A DNA stretch of 64,000 nucleotides. Origin: Apteryx mantelli. Its lineage: Eukaryota > Chordata > Aves > Apterygiformes > Apterygidae. The stretch is from NCBI RefSeq assembly GCF_036417845.1, contig NC_089991.1, forward strand, positions 15,097,001 to 15,161,000. Direction: 5' to 3'. The notes below the pieces were generated by a model. The model had not been told where the DNA came from and did not search any database. It saw nothing but the letters and a program-made list of their open reading frames with translations. Shown one piece after another: positions 1 to 13,910 of this stretch (its first letter is position 1; the number at the start of each line of letters is the position of its first letter). The position numbers and the translations under genes were made by a program.

Positions 1-357
1 TGGTCCTGTAAATGTGTGCATGTGTACGTGTTTCTCCTTCCCTTAACTGTTTTTATTCTGCGAGTGTGTGTGTGTGAGTTTTTTTTTCCTCCCAATTATA
101 TTATTCCTCTAGATTTGGAAGCTGCTGCCTGCTGCCTGAGCTGACATTTTTTGATTATATCTGCAAAGGGCTTGTGCAGATCTAATTTCTGCCCCCCTGC
201 ATATTAATTCCCGCAGCTGGGCGCAATGTATCATCCCACCGACGGGACCTGGTAGGGAGGGGGGGAGAACCACTACCAAAAAAAAATTAAAGAAGGGGAC
301 GGATCCATCTGCAACCAAGAGGAAAGGGGAAAAAAAGAGGGGGGGAGAAAAACAGAG
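1..357 (+). promoter_or_regulatory. GABRG2: GABRG2 5' flank and 5'UTR
   Basis: This is the sequence directly upstream of the start codon. It has T-rich and GT-rich stretches at 60-90 and a polypurine tract rich in G and A at 255-357. I see no TATA box at a useful distance, as expected for a TATA-less neuronal promoter. GCATATTAAT near 199-208 resembles a POU/Brn-type site, and a GGGAGGGGGG run near 255-265 could bind Sp-type factors. Both are short motifs and speculative. The transcription start cannot be fixed from sequence alone. Confidence 0.5.
226..255 (+). other. possible upstream ORF in the GABRG2 5'UTR
   Basis: An ATG at 226 opens a nine-codon reading frame (MYHPTDGTW) that ends at a TAG at 253-255, about 100 nt before the GABRG2 start codon. 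If transcription starts upstream of 226, it would be a short uORF that could dampen translation. Its ATG has G at -3 (CGCAATG context) and T at +4, a moderate context. Whether it is transcribed is not known. Confidence 0.35.
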
Positions 358-464
358 ATGATTCCTCCAAATCCAACAAGCCTGGGGAGCACTGCACTCT
401 TGAATCCTGCATTTTCTCTCAAAATGATGGTGTGGGCACTTGTGCTGCTCTCTCTCATCCAGTG
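358..464 (+). CDS. GABRG2: GABRG2 coding exon 1 (signal peptide)
   Basis: This exon encodes residues 1-35 plus two bases of codon 36: [20 protein letters not shown], then [15 protein letters not shown]. The hydrophobic run from M24 to I34 is the signal peptide core, and cleavage is expected just before Q39 in exon 2, giving a mature [10 protein letters not shown] start. The 358 ATG is chosen because its frame joins exon 2 and its length fits the gamma-2 leader. An alternative in-frame Met lies at 424. The ATG has G at -3 and A at +4, an adequate context. The donor is TG|GTAAGA at 465. The leader is divergent from mammalian gamma-2, as leaders usually are. Exon 2 is 28 kb away. Confidence 0.9.
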
Positions 465-539
465 GTAAGATGTGCTTTCTGATTCTGTTTGTTGGGGGGG
501 GAGAGGGAGGGCTGGGGGGTGAAGATGCTGTTTGCAAAT

Positions 540-970
540 TCGCAGAGCTGTAGTGCGAATGCCGAAGGTTTGGATAGTGGCATTACATTCATCTATCTCC
601 TAGCAGCTGCGATCTTTCAGTGTTTTATTTCTCTTACATTGTTGTTGCTCTGAAACGGACAGGGAGGGTAAGCAGCGGGTGCAGATGATGGTGGTACGTG
701 CCGGGTGTTTCACGGAATTTGATGCCATATTAATGAAGGCTTTTCTCGCTGCATTATTGTGTGCTACGGTGCCCGGAGTTAGCATACGCTGTGTTTTGCG
801 GGCAGAATGTCAGTGCTGCCGTGCTCGTTTCCACCTAGGCAGCCGCATCATGGCTGTGCCTGGGCTTCGGGCTCCCAAGCGCTGTGCCTTTTTTCAATCC
901 CTGCCGAGCCGGCGCCAGGATTTAGGACCAAGGACAGAGATCCAAGGCTCTGCACAGCCCTCCCGAGAGG
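540..970. promoter_or_regulatory. CpG-enriched start of intron 1
   Basis: CpG dinucleotides are clustered here: about 18 between 660 and 970 by hand count, against almost none in the following kilobases. This fits the downstream shore of a weak 5' CpG island of GABRG2. ACGGACAGGGAGG at 655-667 resembles the right half of an NRSE/RE1 silencer, but no left half (TTCAGCACC) is seen nearby, so I do not call an RE1. Confidence 0.4.
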
Positions 971-3900
971 GGCAGCTGAGTGCTGCCTGCATTTCCCCAC
1001 ATGCAAAATGCTTTTAACGCTGATGGAGCAAGCCAGGGGAGGTAACAGAGTGTTTGCTTGTCACAGAGTCAGGCATATTAGACAAATATTTACAACAGCA
1101 TTTATCCACACGCACTGACACACATACTGGTGGAAGAAAACCTGTGCATGCTGCATATGTGTATTGTATACATAAATGCAAATAGGTAAAAATCTTAACA
1201 GCAGAGGAAGAAGGAGTTTCTCTGCGGATGAGTAGAAAGTGTGTGTTGGGGGGGAGTGAGCACTGCTGCAGTGCCAAGCGTTACGCTGAACTAGGCATTC
1301 TTGCACAAATTCGTGGACTGTGCATTTCACAGGTTAGATGAGAAAGTAATACTGCATTGCAAGTACCTGGCCTTTCAAGTGATATAGACTTTTTCTTCAC
1401 AGTTGCACAAGCCCTGCTGTCATTGATACATTAAAGTTAGTACCTGCTCCCTTTTCTGTTATTAATGCTGTCTCCAGACGGGTTCCTTGTTCACATTCAC
1501 CTTTTCTTCTCCCCTCCTTTCCCCTGGACACTACCACACTAAAAAGTGACTTCTGTTTGTTTGCTTTTTAGTTGGTTTGCTTAAGAAAAATGAGACTATG
1601 TAGTTGTACAGGTAGGATTTTATTTCTAAGCAAATTAAAAGGCCAAAACTATTGGCCAGGGAAATTAAAAGTTGCTCCTTTTTACAATAATTTTCTTCAC
1701 GCAAAAAAGCTTGTGTGAAGAATTCCTGTGGAAAGAAATGCAAAATGGTTGAAAATGGAGTAGAAAGTGAAATAAAACTTGGAGAGCCTACAAGGAGGGA
1801 TACTTTGTTATCTGGAGTAAGACAGCTGTAAGGTTTCTCGGATTTTGTAAGACTTATTTACGAACACTATGAATAGAGCAAAGGAAAATGAACTTTTACA
1901 GGATTTCAAGCAAGCAGTTCACCTGAATAATGTAGAGGTCTCCAGCTGAGGTGACAACACCTCTGTTTAAATTGTTTCATGTGTTTCTCCCTTCTTTCCC
2001 ACTGGAAAGTGTGTTGTTTACACAAACACAGGATCTCAGATTATCTAACTATAAGACCTCCACTACAATAATCCCAAATAGTTATTTTAACCCTTTTTTT
2101 TCTTTTCAGTCATCTTGCAGATTAACATAGCCTGAGAGGAATTTCCCAAAATTCTTTCATGAGCTTTGAAAGAAACTCTTTGTAATGGAAATTAATGTTT
2201 TATCTCAGCAAAAGCTTCTGGTTTCTGTTCATAACCATCTGATAGCTGAGATGTTTCCCTCTGACACCTTCCTGACTTCATATTTTAAGGAACAAGTAGT
2301 ATACAGACAAGAAATATTAAATAGACAAGATTAAAGAGGAAAAAATCTTCTTAGTGCTGTACGAAAATATTTTAGTGAACCAACCTGAAAACAGGATTTT
2401 AATTCTAAATCAGGACAACCTTCTCCTTCTGTGGTGGAAGCAGCCTTAATACCAGTTTTGGAAACTTATGGACAAAGACAGAGTTACAAAAGTTGATCCT
2501 AGATACTGTTTATTTATAACCAGGATGAAAGCTTAACTTTCTTAAAAACTCATCAAACACTTCAGAGGGAGGGGAATATCCTTGAATATCCTTTCCTTAT
2601 GTGTCATTTGTTTTGGACATTCAAATTCCTAGAGGCCAAAGTGATCAAACACTAACATACGTGCTCCATGTTATGCACGTGAATAAATACATTGACATCA
2701 ATCAGAGTATGTGCAAAAGTTTAAGTACTTGCAGAATTTGGCCAAGTAATTGAACAGATAAAAATAGATTACTAATATTTTGCAGAGCTTTTTTCCCATA
2801 TTGATACAAACAATTTATTCTCTGCAGAAGTCAATTGTTGCACTTCATTGACATTTTAAAAGATTAGAGAAAGAAAAGAAAAGTTAGGGTATCATTCCAG
2901 CCTCACTGAAAGCAGTTCAAATCCTAGCACTGACTTCAGCAAACCATGATTTCACTCAATTCAGAACGTGTCATGCTACATCACTGCAATATTTTACCTT
3001 TAAAATAATTTTATATCACTGATTTTATCACACGGACAGAGCACATCCTTACAATTGTGCACACTGAAGTACTAAGAAGTGCTTTCATCTAGTTTATTTC
3101 TGTACCGCACTGCAAACTTCCCACATGAAGTTCCCCCGTCAGCCTCTCACTCAGCCTTGCCTTTGCTGCGTTGTTCAGTCCTCCTTCCGACTGGAGCAGT
3201 GGCTCAGTGAAAGCCTGCATTTCTGAAGGTTGTGCATTACAATACTGGGTTTTAGAGGAAGCACTTTAGAAAAGTAAATAAAATAGTTTAATATTTGCAC
3301 TCATTGATATGGGGTTTAATTGGGACTAATATGTAATTAAATTTATTGAATTTATAACTGGAAATTAGCGTATGTTACCTGTAATACAGCTCTTTGACCA
3401 ACAAAGTTTCTGGCAAATTTAAAGGTATAATCTAAGCATTGTTTACATATACATTTTGTTTGTTATTTTTGCATAGTCCTTAGGCTTAACAAACTGTCAG
3501 CAAAAATCACATGAACACAGTGCAGAGTAATGTCTGGCTGTGAAATGTTGGACTGTGAATACTTTTAATTTGTTACTTGTCAGTGCCCAAGTAGTCACAT
3601 GGCAATATTTCTATGCTGCAGCTAGATACCTAAAATTGAAAACTGGCAAGACCTAGCTTAAAAAAGCACAAATTATAACTCATAACACTCATAATAACAC
3701 CAAAATACTCTTGTACATATGCACATATGTGTATTTTTATTAGCATAGTTACTCAATATGGGAATAAATAAAAATATTTTATTCTTGTAGAGCACTAGCA
3801 GTGTGAACTGGGTTCTTACGCTGTATGGTAAGAGATGTAATAACAATGATTAAAAGGGGCATGAATATCCCTGAACTGAAGAGTCATTTAGAATTACTGT

Positions 3901-5009
3901 AGAGGTTGCTAACATCAGTTTGGTATTAATTCTGCCGCTGTAGTTTCTCAAACACTAACTTCCAATACCTTCACACACTGTATAGCACTTATATTAAGTC
4001 AGATGTCCCATAGAAGTCACCTGGAGCACTGTTGGAATAAGAAGTTTCTCAGCAGGAGATTTTTCAAATAACAAGGAATGGTCCTAAGTAAACAAAATAT
4101 CATGACAGAAAATGTGAATCTATGCGCTGTCCAACTATGACTTTATTATTATTGTCTATGTTACCATGAAACTGAAGGTTTAGTGCTGACTGGCCCAGGT
4201 ACTCCAGTATTTGTTTCAACAGAGTTGAAAGCTGTCTGGGAGCAGCCTATTCACTCTATGTGAACATTTCAGGGGTGGCAAGGAAGGCAAGGCTGTCTTT
4301 GAGATTTTCCTTGCCATGCTGCATTCCTGACTGCTATCAAATACCACGTTTCGTCTTGGGCTACCAACTGATTCAAAGAAGGAACTTGAAACAACCATTA
4401 CTGTGGTACAAAGTTTACCAAAAACAATGATCTAAACCAACAACAATTTGAACAACTATTAAAAAACTAAAAATCTCACTATCCCATTATTAATAACTTG
4501 ATAGAGCATAAAATATAGACACTGTTTCCCTGCTGGCAAGTATATAAGTTTAGAAATGTGAGATAAGCCCTTTTATTAACATTTGTTTCAATGACTACAC
4601 CACTTAGCCATAACTTGCATACCAAAATTCATATATTCCAAATCACTCTAGTGAATATGCCAAGAGATGTTAGAAAGTCAGAAAAAGGTTGAATCTCCGA
4701 AAATCTGAGAAGTAAAACTTGCTAATAAAAATGAAAAGTCTAAGATACAATTTTATACCTAACTATAGAAAAAATAGCATTAGTAATGATTCTAATCTTT
4801 TAAAGTAACATTTTCCATATGATTCATATTGTATGTCTTCTCCACAGCCTTCCAAACCATGCTTTTGGGTCTTAAGCTTGAAGTGTTGTAGGCTTGTATT
4901 GATCCAGAAAAAAATCTTGTTGACTTGGATTGTGGTTGCCTTCTTTTCCTCTTTGTGCTCCATTTGCTCAGTTGAGGTATGTCAAGATACTCTATAACGG
5001 TCACTTAGA

Positions 5010-5128
5010 AATTAGAAAAGGAAGTATTCTTCCTTTTCTAATTCATCTATTCATTCCTATTTTGACAGGAATTGGAATCAGAATTCATTCCTATCAGAAT
5101 AGGAATGAATAGATGAAGAGAAAGGAAG
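5010..5128. repeat. nested inverted-repeat (quasi-palindrome) cluster
   Basis: Three overlapping hairpins are visible. (1) AATTAGAAAAGGAAG at 5010-5024 and its exact reverse complement at 5029-5043 flank a 4-nt loop (TATT). (2) TCATCTATTCATTCCTATT at 5043-5061 is exactly reverse-complemented at 5098-5116, and pairing extends imperfectly out to about 5029 and 5127. (3) ATTCATTCCTAT at 5083-5094 is exactly reverse-complemented at 5099-5110 across the loop CAGA. The same 12-mer therefore occurs twice directly and once inverted. The mutually exclusive stems suggest template switching during replication, or a small foldback element. No transposon termini were recognised. Confidence 0.85.
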
Positions 5129-8100
5129 TATATGTCTGGTCAAAGGAAACTCCTTCCAAGCCTCAGTCCCATTATACTTATATCTTAAATACTTAAGCAA
5201 TAACCACCACTTTCTCAAAGAACTAAATTGTGAATAGAAAGCATAAATCATTAAAGGATTAGATAAAGCATTAGACAGTGGTGAGTAGTAACCATCAAAC
5301 ATGCTTATAGGAGAGCTGTGCTGATTTTTTCATATTTCTGTCTCATACGCCTGCTTAGGGTGTGTGCTGATCAGTACAGTACCTTGCTGAGATACGTTCA
5401 GGTAAGCTCCAAAACAGAGGCAGTTTAAAGGACCCAAGTCAATGGCTGGCACTGTCCTGCACCATGGAGATGTACTAGCCCGTTTGAAGCTCGCTCAGCA
5501 CCCTGTAGCCTTTCCCTTATTATGTTCACCCACTCAAACAGTAAAATTTTATATATTCCTAGATACAAAGAGTGTATTAGGGTACTAGTTTGTTTAATCA
5601 TCTGATTATTTTTGCAAGCATTTAACAGAATGACTAGAGTCTACTGTGATTCTCTGCTTCACTGGTGGAGTCTGAATTTTGGCCTTGCAAACGCCTGTAA
5701 CTGCAGCCACACTCACAGTCATACACAGACGAAGAGACAGACTATGTGAAAACTGCAATCAAGCATACAATGCTACCTGAGGGCTGACTTCATATGAATT
5801 TGGGCTTAGAAGATATATATATATAATAAGTGGTTAACGTAGGGATTTTAGAGCAGAAGTTTTTAAAATTTTCATGCTTCCTCGCCTCTCTAGTGCTGTA
5901 CATATTTCATGCATGTTTATTGTACCATAAACTCCCTTAAATACAGATTTGACTGTCCATTTTCCCAGTGATGTTTGCTGAGAAATCAATGCCCTATCCT
6001 ATAGTTAATGATGAAAATCTCAGCAATCTTAGGAATCTCCTCAAATGATGGGCCTAGCTTTATCCCCTGCTTGACCCACTGAAGTCAGTCTGTTGCTGAC
6101 ATAAAAGTCAGGACCTACACAGTATGATTTCTTATAGGTAGTTGTGTATTCCTAAGTAAGAACTGGGAAATAACCCAAAGTTAGATTATAACTCAATAAG
6201 AATCTTCAAGAAGTGTTTCTTACACTGCATAATGCTTTTACTCTTTGCAAAAAGCTTTCAACCTACATTCCTGCTAACTGATTTACAACAGCTATAAAAC
6301 ACTTTTTTTCTATCAGGGTGAAATTTATTCTGTTTAAAGATTAGCACAATATGTATCAAGTATTTACACTCCACTTCAGCTCACAGACTGTAACGCAAAT
6401 TAATCTTAAGTGGTGTATAGGTCTTGTGCTGGCCCTCTGGACATAAAGGAGTTTCTCCATTAAAGAACAGGACTTATTTTCTGTGAATGGAAGTTCTGAA
6501 CAAAATCTAGGAAGACTTTGTGGCAGTAAAAGTGAAAAATACATGTTTGTTTATCTCTTTTTAGACAAGATGTAAAAAACGATGATAGAAATATATGTCC
6601 AAGTAACTTCACCAGAATTAGAGGTGTACTTCTGGACTCAAAGCTGGAGGTTGTTTTCCTTGAACAAGTTACATGCACTATATGTTGAATAAAAACACTA
6701 AATTCCTGCAGGAAGAACCAATAAAGATCCACAAGTTCCAGAAAAAAAAGTCCAACACCATGGTCAGGTAACTATAAGGATTATTAGGGAAGGAAGAGCC
6801 TGTTTCACAGAATGAGACTAAATGCAAACTTATTGAGCACTAATGAAATTAGAGAATACGATTGCACCAATGAATATATCCAAAGTAGAAAAAATAGGGT
6901 GAAGAGGTATCTTATCTGAAGGGTAAAAGTGATATAAGAATGGAACAGCATAAACTGGCCATTCTAAACACGCTGATTTTAGACTTTAGACTCAATTCTG
7001 ATGGCTTAAAACCTAATGTTCATTGCATGTTTCCATTTCACACTGGATTATGGCCCCAACCATAATGATGCTAATAAAAAGTATACTGTGAGAGTCTCAG
7101 TTCCCTGATGTATACACCTATGGAGGCATATTATCCTTACAGGCATTTTATTTAGGTGAATTCCTGTGTCAGAAGTGCTCCAGTGCAATCAGTAGAAGCT
7201 TTGCTGTTCTCTGAATTGGATCCAGTTTTCCATGCATGATGTCCAGAAGTAATCTGCTTGGTTTGACTCCTCTAGTTAAAAAGAAATTCAGTTTTGCTTT
7301 ATGCTAGAAGGTGGAGAAAACTCCATTTAATTTTATCTTTGGAAACTAGAAAATAATATTATTTGGTTTTAAACATGTCATGCAAAGTGTTAGAAATTCA
7401 TTTATATCAGAAAGTGTAACCATCTCCTTCAATGTGAGAGTGAATTTATATGAAAACTATAATATTTTTTTCATCCATATGGAAAAGGAGTAGGCAGAGG
7501 GAGATAGTGGGTACATATTTTCACAAGTCCCAGCATCTGCCAACAGGCTAAGATAAACTGAGGTAAAGGAGGGGTGAAAGTGGTAGGTTGAGAAAGCAAT
7601 TGAGGGAACAGTGAGGATTATATCTACTGTGATTCTGGGGTATTCGTATAGTTGTGACTAGAATCTGATACAGGAGTCTCGTCAGACTGAATAATGGGTA
7701 TTCAGTCTCACACACAGTGAAATCCTCTTATTTATATGACTGGGTAATATTTTTAATGTAACTTCTGTTACACAGAAAAGAAGAGGAGGGTTTGGTGCTG
7801 CTGAAAGCCAGCAGTGGGGAGAAGTAATTCAGAGACTGCATAAGCGTAAGAGAAATCAAGCAAACACCTTCCCATATAAAAGGCTATCTCAACTGCATAA
7901 TGCTTTACCACAGGATGTCCCAAGTGACACAGAAAAAGTTGGCTACAGAAGCATTATTTGTTGTGCCTTATATAAAGAACATAGAGCACCCAATGAAAGC
8001 ATCATTGGCTGGGCTGAAAACTTACAAAAAACAGTATTCTTTCTACTCAGTACGGTAGCTGCGGAGCCCAAAGGTTTATATAGATTCAAAAAGAAGAAAA

Positions 8101-9973
8101 ATACATCAAGGGCCATTAAACTCCGTGGCAACACTTCATTACAGGAAATCTCTAGCTGCAGGTTTCTGGAAGCCGAGAGGTTTTACCAGGGAAGTATTAC
8201 TATATGCTTGACCTGATCTTTTGCTCTTAGCTAGGTTTGTGCTATGGGCATTTGTCAAAAGCAGGATATGGGGCAAGATATATGGTTGATTTGACCCAGA
8301 ATAATCATTACATTATCCTCTTATGTCTGCAAAGTGATGGCAGGTAATAGAATTTCACTTATTTATACAAGAATCTCAGTGCAACAAACTATTAAGTATA
8401 CACTAATATGCAAGTCAAATTTTCTTATCTACAAGATCAGTTATATTTTTTCAGATTTTGTTGAAGGACATTTTCACACATAATTATTAACGTACAAGAC
8501 AATGTGTAGGCCTAACTGTGAAATCTGGTCATTATATATGAAACTAAATGTTACTTGTAAAAGATGGGACTTTCATCTGTTTGCAGACAGGCAGCAAAAC
8601 ATTAAAGGAATCACACTTTAACAAAACCCAAGCCAACGTATACGGATTATTACCATAAACGAAATGTCAATATGTGGCAAGAAACTATTTTAAAAAATGA
8701 AGGAGAATAATGAGCATTTTGAAAGGAATGGAATGAGAAGAAGTTATCTATTTTTTATGCTTTCATTAGCTCTTTCCAAACAATGCAGGTAATCATGTAT
8801 GAAATTGTATTTTTTACTGAATGTCATCTTGGACTCTAGTGTGAACCCTTGAGATGAAAGGCTAGCTGGTCTCCGAGCCATTTACTTCTGGTTCTGTAGA
8901 GTGATGATGAGAAATGCATTTTAAAGAGGATCGATCTCATGCTTACAGAAAATAACCCTCTGACAGAATTCCCTGGAAATCAGTGGGTGATACCAGAAAA
9001 TGAATGTTTTTCTTCAATACTGATTCAATGTTATATTGTGTACCATAAATAGCATGTTCTAGTCATATGAGGCTTTTGTTAATCTGTAGTAAGATATCTT
9101 CAGATATAAACAGAAGTCTGACTGCTGTGACAGATTGAGGATTATCCACTAAATTGCACTTCCGCTTAACTTATCCTGCAGAAAAATGTCCCTTAGATTA
9201 CTTCACCAGAGAAAAGAGAAAAAGAGAAAGAATGAGAACAAGATCAGTTAAGAACAATTCATATTAATGAGACAATTTTAGAAAGCCTTATTAAACTAAT
9301 CAATATGTTATTCAATATATTATTAAGTACTACTGCACTTCTGGGACCCTCTGGCCCATGCATACTTGATAGAGGAACTGTGCCACCAAACCACACTCAA
9401 TTATCCCCAAAATGGTCAGATAAAGAGATCAGTTATTTCTTGACCACTTCTTGTAGAACCCATAAAAGGATGCTATAGGACGTGCTCTGCTTTTCCTCTC
9501 CACAAACTGTTGAAGACACAAAAGACTTCACACTGCAGATTAATACTAAAAGGGCTTCAACCAGCTGTACAGCAAATACTGGAGCAGGTAAAGGAGAATG
9601 GTTTATTAAGAGGGCCGCAATCATCATAACTTTTTGATATCCTGAACTACATCTCTGGTTTCAACATTTATAGGCCAAAGGGCCATTCTACCTAAATTTA
9701 GGCACTCAGGCTGCCTCTGTGTGCTGAAAACAAATCTCCTGACCTAAAAAAGTCAATAATGCAGTTCTATATTCAAATCGCTAGCTCATGCTTATTTGTG
9801 GCAATGGACACTGTTTTAAAAAACAATTATGAAGTCATGGCTCCAAAGAGATACCAGTCTAAGGGCAAACAAGCACACGAATGTCAGTGAATGAAGAATA
9901 CCACTAAATAATCAATATACAATTCAAATTACAGTCAGCTTGACTCTCTAGAGGTGCATCACTGATATAGATG

Positions 9974-9992
9974 AGTCCCTCTTAGAGGGACT
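9974..9992. repeat. short perfect hairpin
   Basis: AGTCCCTC at 9974-9981 is exactly reverse-complemented at 9985-9992 with a 3-nt loop (TTA). It may be chance at this length. No poly-U tail or gene end adjoins it. Confidence 0.4.
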
Positions 9993-12496
9993 TAATACGG
10001 AGAATAAAAACTTTACAGACACTATGAACAGAGGGCAGAAGAGAAGGAGATACAGAAGTGATTTATAGAATTAGAATTACACAAAGTTTTGAATATAGTG
10101 ACAAGAAGCCCAGTACTACTTCAAAGAGGAAAGCAGCACTGGGATTCAGAAAGACAAGCTATGTGATCAAATTAACAAAGATGATGAATGCAGGGCAGCC
10201 TTTTGTATGAAAAGAAGTTAGGTTGTGTGTATGTTTTGGAAGTTAGAGAGAAGGGAGGTTCAGCTCTCTTAGGAGAACACAAATGAGAAAATTGATAGTG
10301 GTTCTTGGTTATGCAGTAAAAGCAGAGAGAAGTTCCCAAAGTAACTCCCTACCGTAAACAGCTTTGGTGAAGGGAGTGGCGATGCGGTAAGAGGGTTTGG
10401 AAGAGAAGATGAGGATTGTGATCCATGTAATGGCATTTACAGCCAAGAACTGTCTTAGCAGCTGAACTTGAAAACTGAGAAAACACCCTTCCACTTCTGT
10501 GTAAAAAACTGAAGTAATGCATTTTGTTCCTACAGCCTGTGAACCCAAGTCTGTTTGTGCATTACAGTTTGGTTTTGTAAGGTAATAGATGAATCACTAT
10601 TTTCTTGGAAGATGAGGATTTGGAAGAAGAGAAGGTTGCCAGTGGTAAAATGCTTTGACAATCTTAGAATAAAAACATAAATACTGCTGCTTTTTTATTG
10701 GACCAAAATAACTAACTAGTGTCAAAGACTGCATTGTAGTGAATAAACATCTATGGATATTTGTAAGCATTTTGGGGCAAGGACAATCAACATTACATTC
10801 ATAATGTTTTCTTATTTTATTTTCCTAGTTTCTAAAGGAAAGGCTCAAAAACCTCACTAAGCTGCTTTAAAGACTTAAAGTATGTGCTTAAAATGACTTA
10901 AAACCTTAATAAATCTCTAATGTAGCACATGAGATTAAACCACTACAAATCTTGAAGGCAAAATTCTTAACTTCCAAGTCCAGTGTAATTAATCAGGCTC
11001 CAAGCCATATTTAAGAGGCACTCATGGGCAAGATAAAAACACTGTTCCCTACCCCTGGTTGTCTTGATACAGAGCCACAACTCTGCCTCCTTGATGTCAA
11101 ACAACTTGTAGAACTACAATACCTGTATTTTCCCCATGTGAGGACAGTGTTTCTTTCTTCTCACAACATGCCACCACTGCCTCTAGAGAGCGTTCATTTC
11201 TCAGTAAGAGCATTAACCAATTCCAAATTATTCATTGCTATTAACATCCCACCATTTTTAACACTTGACCCTGGGTAGACTCCTCAGTAAGCATTATTTC
11301 TATAATGAGTTCCAGAATTTACTATTCAGTCGTCTAAGGATTATCTGTGTGAAAACAAACCATATATGGATTTGATTTGAAAGGGGAATAGGAATAATTT
11401 TAACCTTAAAGATTTCAGAAAGTGGATTTTATTTTAAGCTTTGCAATAAAATTTGTCTTTGGCCAGAGACCAAGAATTTTAGCTCACATGGCAACTTTGA
11501 AAAAGTTCTAAGTGTGTGAAGATTTTTATAGAGTATTAGAAGAGAAAATTATTTGCAGCTTTAATTATATCATTTGTTAAGGGAAAAAGAAAGACGAAAC
11601 ATACTATATCTGTAAAATCAATTATTCTGTTACGGTCCCCAAAGCAGTATCTATCTTATTCTCTCTATATTAGATAAGCAGCAGAAGTGATTTAATTTGT
11701 TGTAATATGTATTTGGATTAAAGAATGAGAAACATCTGTTATCTATAATTGTGTTACCTACATGTGCAATGTTCTAAGTTCCCCAATAAAATAGTAATGA
11801 AAAGATTTAATGAACAAATTGGAAGCTTAATAACCAAATTATGTCCGACCATAAATAGTACAAATCTTAAATAGGACTTAAATAGGACTTGTCATTTTAG
11901 TTTACCTGCAAGACTTCCACACAGCACATGAAAAATGTATTTCCCTAAGAGAGACTTCATGTCTGCCAGTGACAGCTTGGGAGACAGTGGCTGAGAGGCA
12001 GCTAAATGGGTGCAATCCTGCAAGGTTCTGAGCATTCTGGCCTTCATCCAGGAAAGCACTTTTACTTCTGTTGAAATGTTTACTAGCATGGTTTTCTGCA
12101 TCAGGACCAGAATACTGAGCAGTTAGCAGTGTGAAGAACATAATCTGACAGACGTAAGCAAAAAACGCCAACATTGCCAATACGTGTATTCAGGTTATAT
12201 CCTCTCTTCTAAATTATTTTACTGGGAATGTTCCCTGGAAAACTGTAGGGCTTGGCATAGTACCTGTTCTTTACTTAACAAAATATTTTCAGGCATATTC
12301 GCCAAAGTTCCAAGAGTTTCAGGAGAACAAACTGCATTTAGAAGCTTCCAGCTTCACTGGCTTCCCGGGGAACTGCTTCTCAGCAACACTCTGCCAAGTA
12401 TTCTGCACAAGTCTGTGGCTCAGAAGAAAGCATTAGACCTGTAGCAAATGAAACTGAAGATGGATTTATCTATATGGGAGATAGGCTTTGAGCAGT

Positions 12497-12520
12497 AAAA
12501 CAAACAAACAAACAAACAAA
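12497..12520. repeat. (CAAA)n tetranucleotide microsatellite
   Basis: About five to six tandem CAAA units in intron 1. It may be an old retroelement tail or simple slippage. No element body is recognised beside it. Confidence 0.8.
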
Positions 12521-13905
12521 ATCCTTCCTTAGCTTCTGCTCATGTTGCATTAATTTTAGAATTTTTCCCTCTTTCCAAGTTTTCAGGTCTCCATCCTCAC
12601 CTGATGGCCCCATCTGACATTCACTCTAGCCATGAAAAGACTCTTCCTGTTTTTAAAGATCAACGATGCAATTTGGATAAGATCCACCAAGGACCAATGT
12701 AATCTCTGAATCATCTTGGTGTTGTCAGGTGTTCTACATTTTTTACTCAAGATCCCGCTGTACCAAATCAAATCAAAGCAATTCCTCTGTACCCACAGGG
12801 AACAGGGGGCTGAAACCATTCGCCTTTTCCCGATTACCCCATGCTCAGTTGGCCTGAGACCCAGTGCTGCTGCCCTAAAGTGTCTTCATGGATCTTGCCT
12901 CAGGGCTCATGAACTCCACGGCCCCTATAAATGACACGATGTGCATGTGGTGCTGATGTCTCTGAAATGGAGCGCCCAAAGGCTGGGGCTGGGCTAATGC
13001 AAGGCAAGCTAGTAATGTCAGAAAGCAGCAGCTGCTTGTCACTGCTTGGCCTCATGCCCGGTCACCTTTAAAGCTTACTGCTGGCACAGTGGCCTTGGTG
13101 GATGCTCCCCAGGAGCTCTGAAAAAGGGGCCATGGAAACCTTGGGGGCCTGGACACTGTGTTCTGAATACATGGACATTTTGTTTTACATTTGAAGAAGG
13201 CTCTGCAGCACATTTGCTGGATCCATTGATTTAGCCACAGCCTAAAGCTGTAGTGAAGGGGGCGGGGGGTGAAAAATCCTCTTACATAATTCGTCTAACT
13301 GAAGGAAACATTTTCACCTTTGTGTCTCTTCCTGTACTTTGCACAGTTCTCCATGGTATCTTCTGCATTCTGCATTATTCTATTGCTAAATGTATTTTGA
13401 AACTCTATTTACCTGAGTCTGCATCTCTGAGATCTTGATGTGGTTTTGCCCCTCTAGGAATTTCAGAAATAAGTCAGTAATAGTTGTACCCTGCAATCTT
13501 TGTTCTCTGTGAAGTTTTGCTTAGTAATATTTTTGGAACATGTTTATGGCTACATCCACTGCTATTTCTAACCCTAGTAGCCAGTTCCACACATTAATCA
13601 AACTCACTCACATGCCCTTTCTTAGCTTCTGCTTGTACTCTGTTACTGTTCTGATTCTTGCCCTCTTTCTGAGTTATGAAGCATCTGCCTTTCTCTGTCC
13701 CTGCGTATCTTCTATTTCTGAATTGAGCTCCTAGCAGTTTTCTCTTTAAAAATTTCATTCTTTTTGCAACAACAAACTTCCCTGTTTGATCAGAAGTGGA
13801 GCAATGACAATTAATAAAATAAAATTCCAATATATTTATGAAGGAGAGTCAGAAAATGTGTACCAAAATATTTCTGGAGGAAAAAAGAAAAGCCTGGGAA
13901 GTATA

Positions 13906-13910
<5 letters not shown>

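Noticed and set aside
109-537. 142-codon minus-strand open frame over GABRG2 exon 1
   Set aside because: It is antisense to the 5'UTR and signal-peptide exon, is Pro/Ser-rich because of the polypurine 5'UTR, and resembles no protein.
655-667. NRSE/RE1 silencer in intron 1, as reported for mammalian GABRG2
   Set aside because: Only a right-half-like match is present, without a left half at a usable spacing. A profile scan of the whole intron would be needed.
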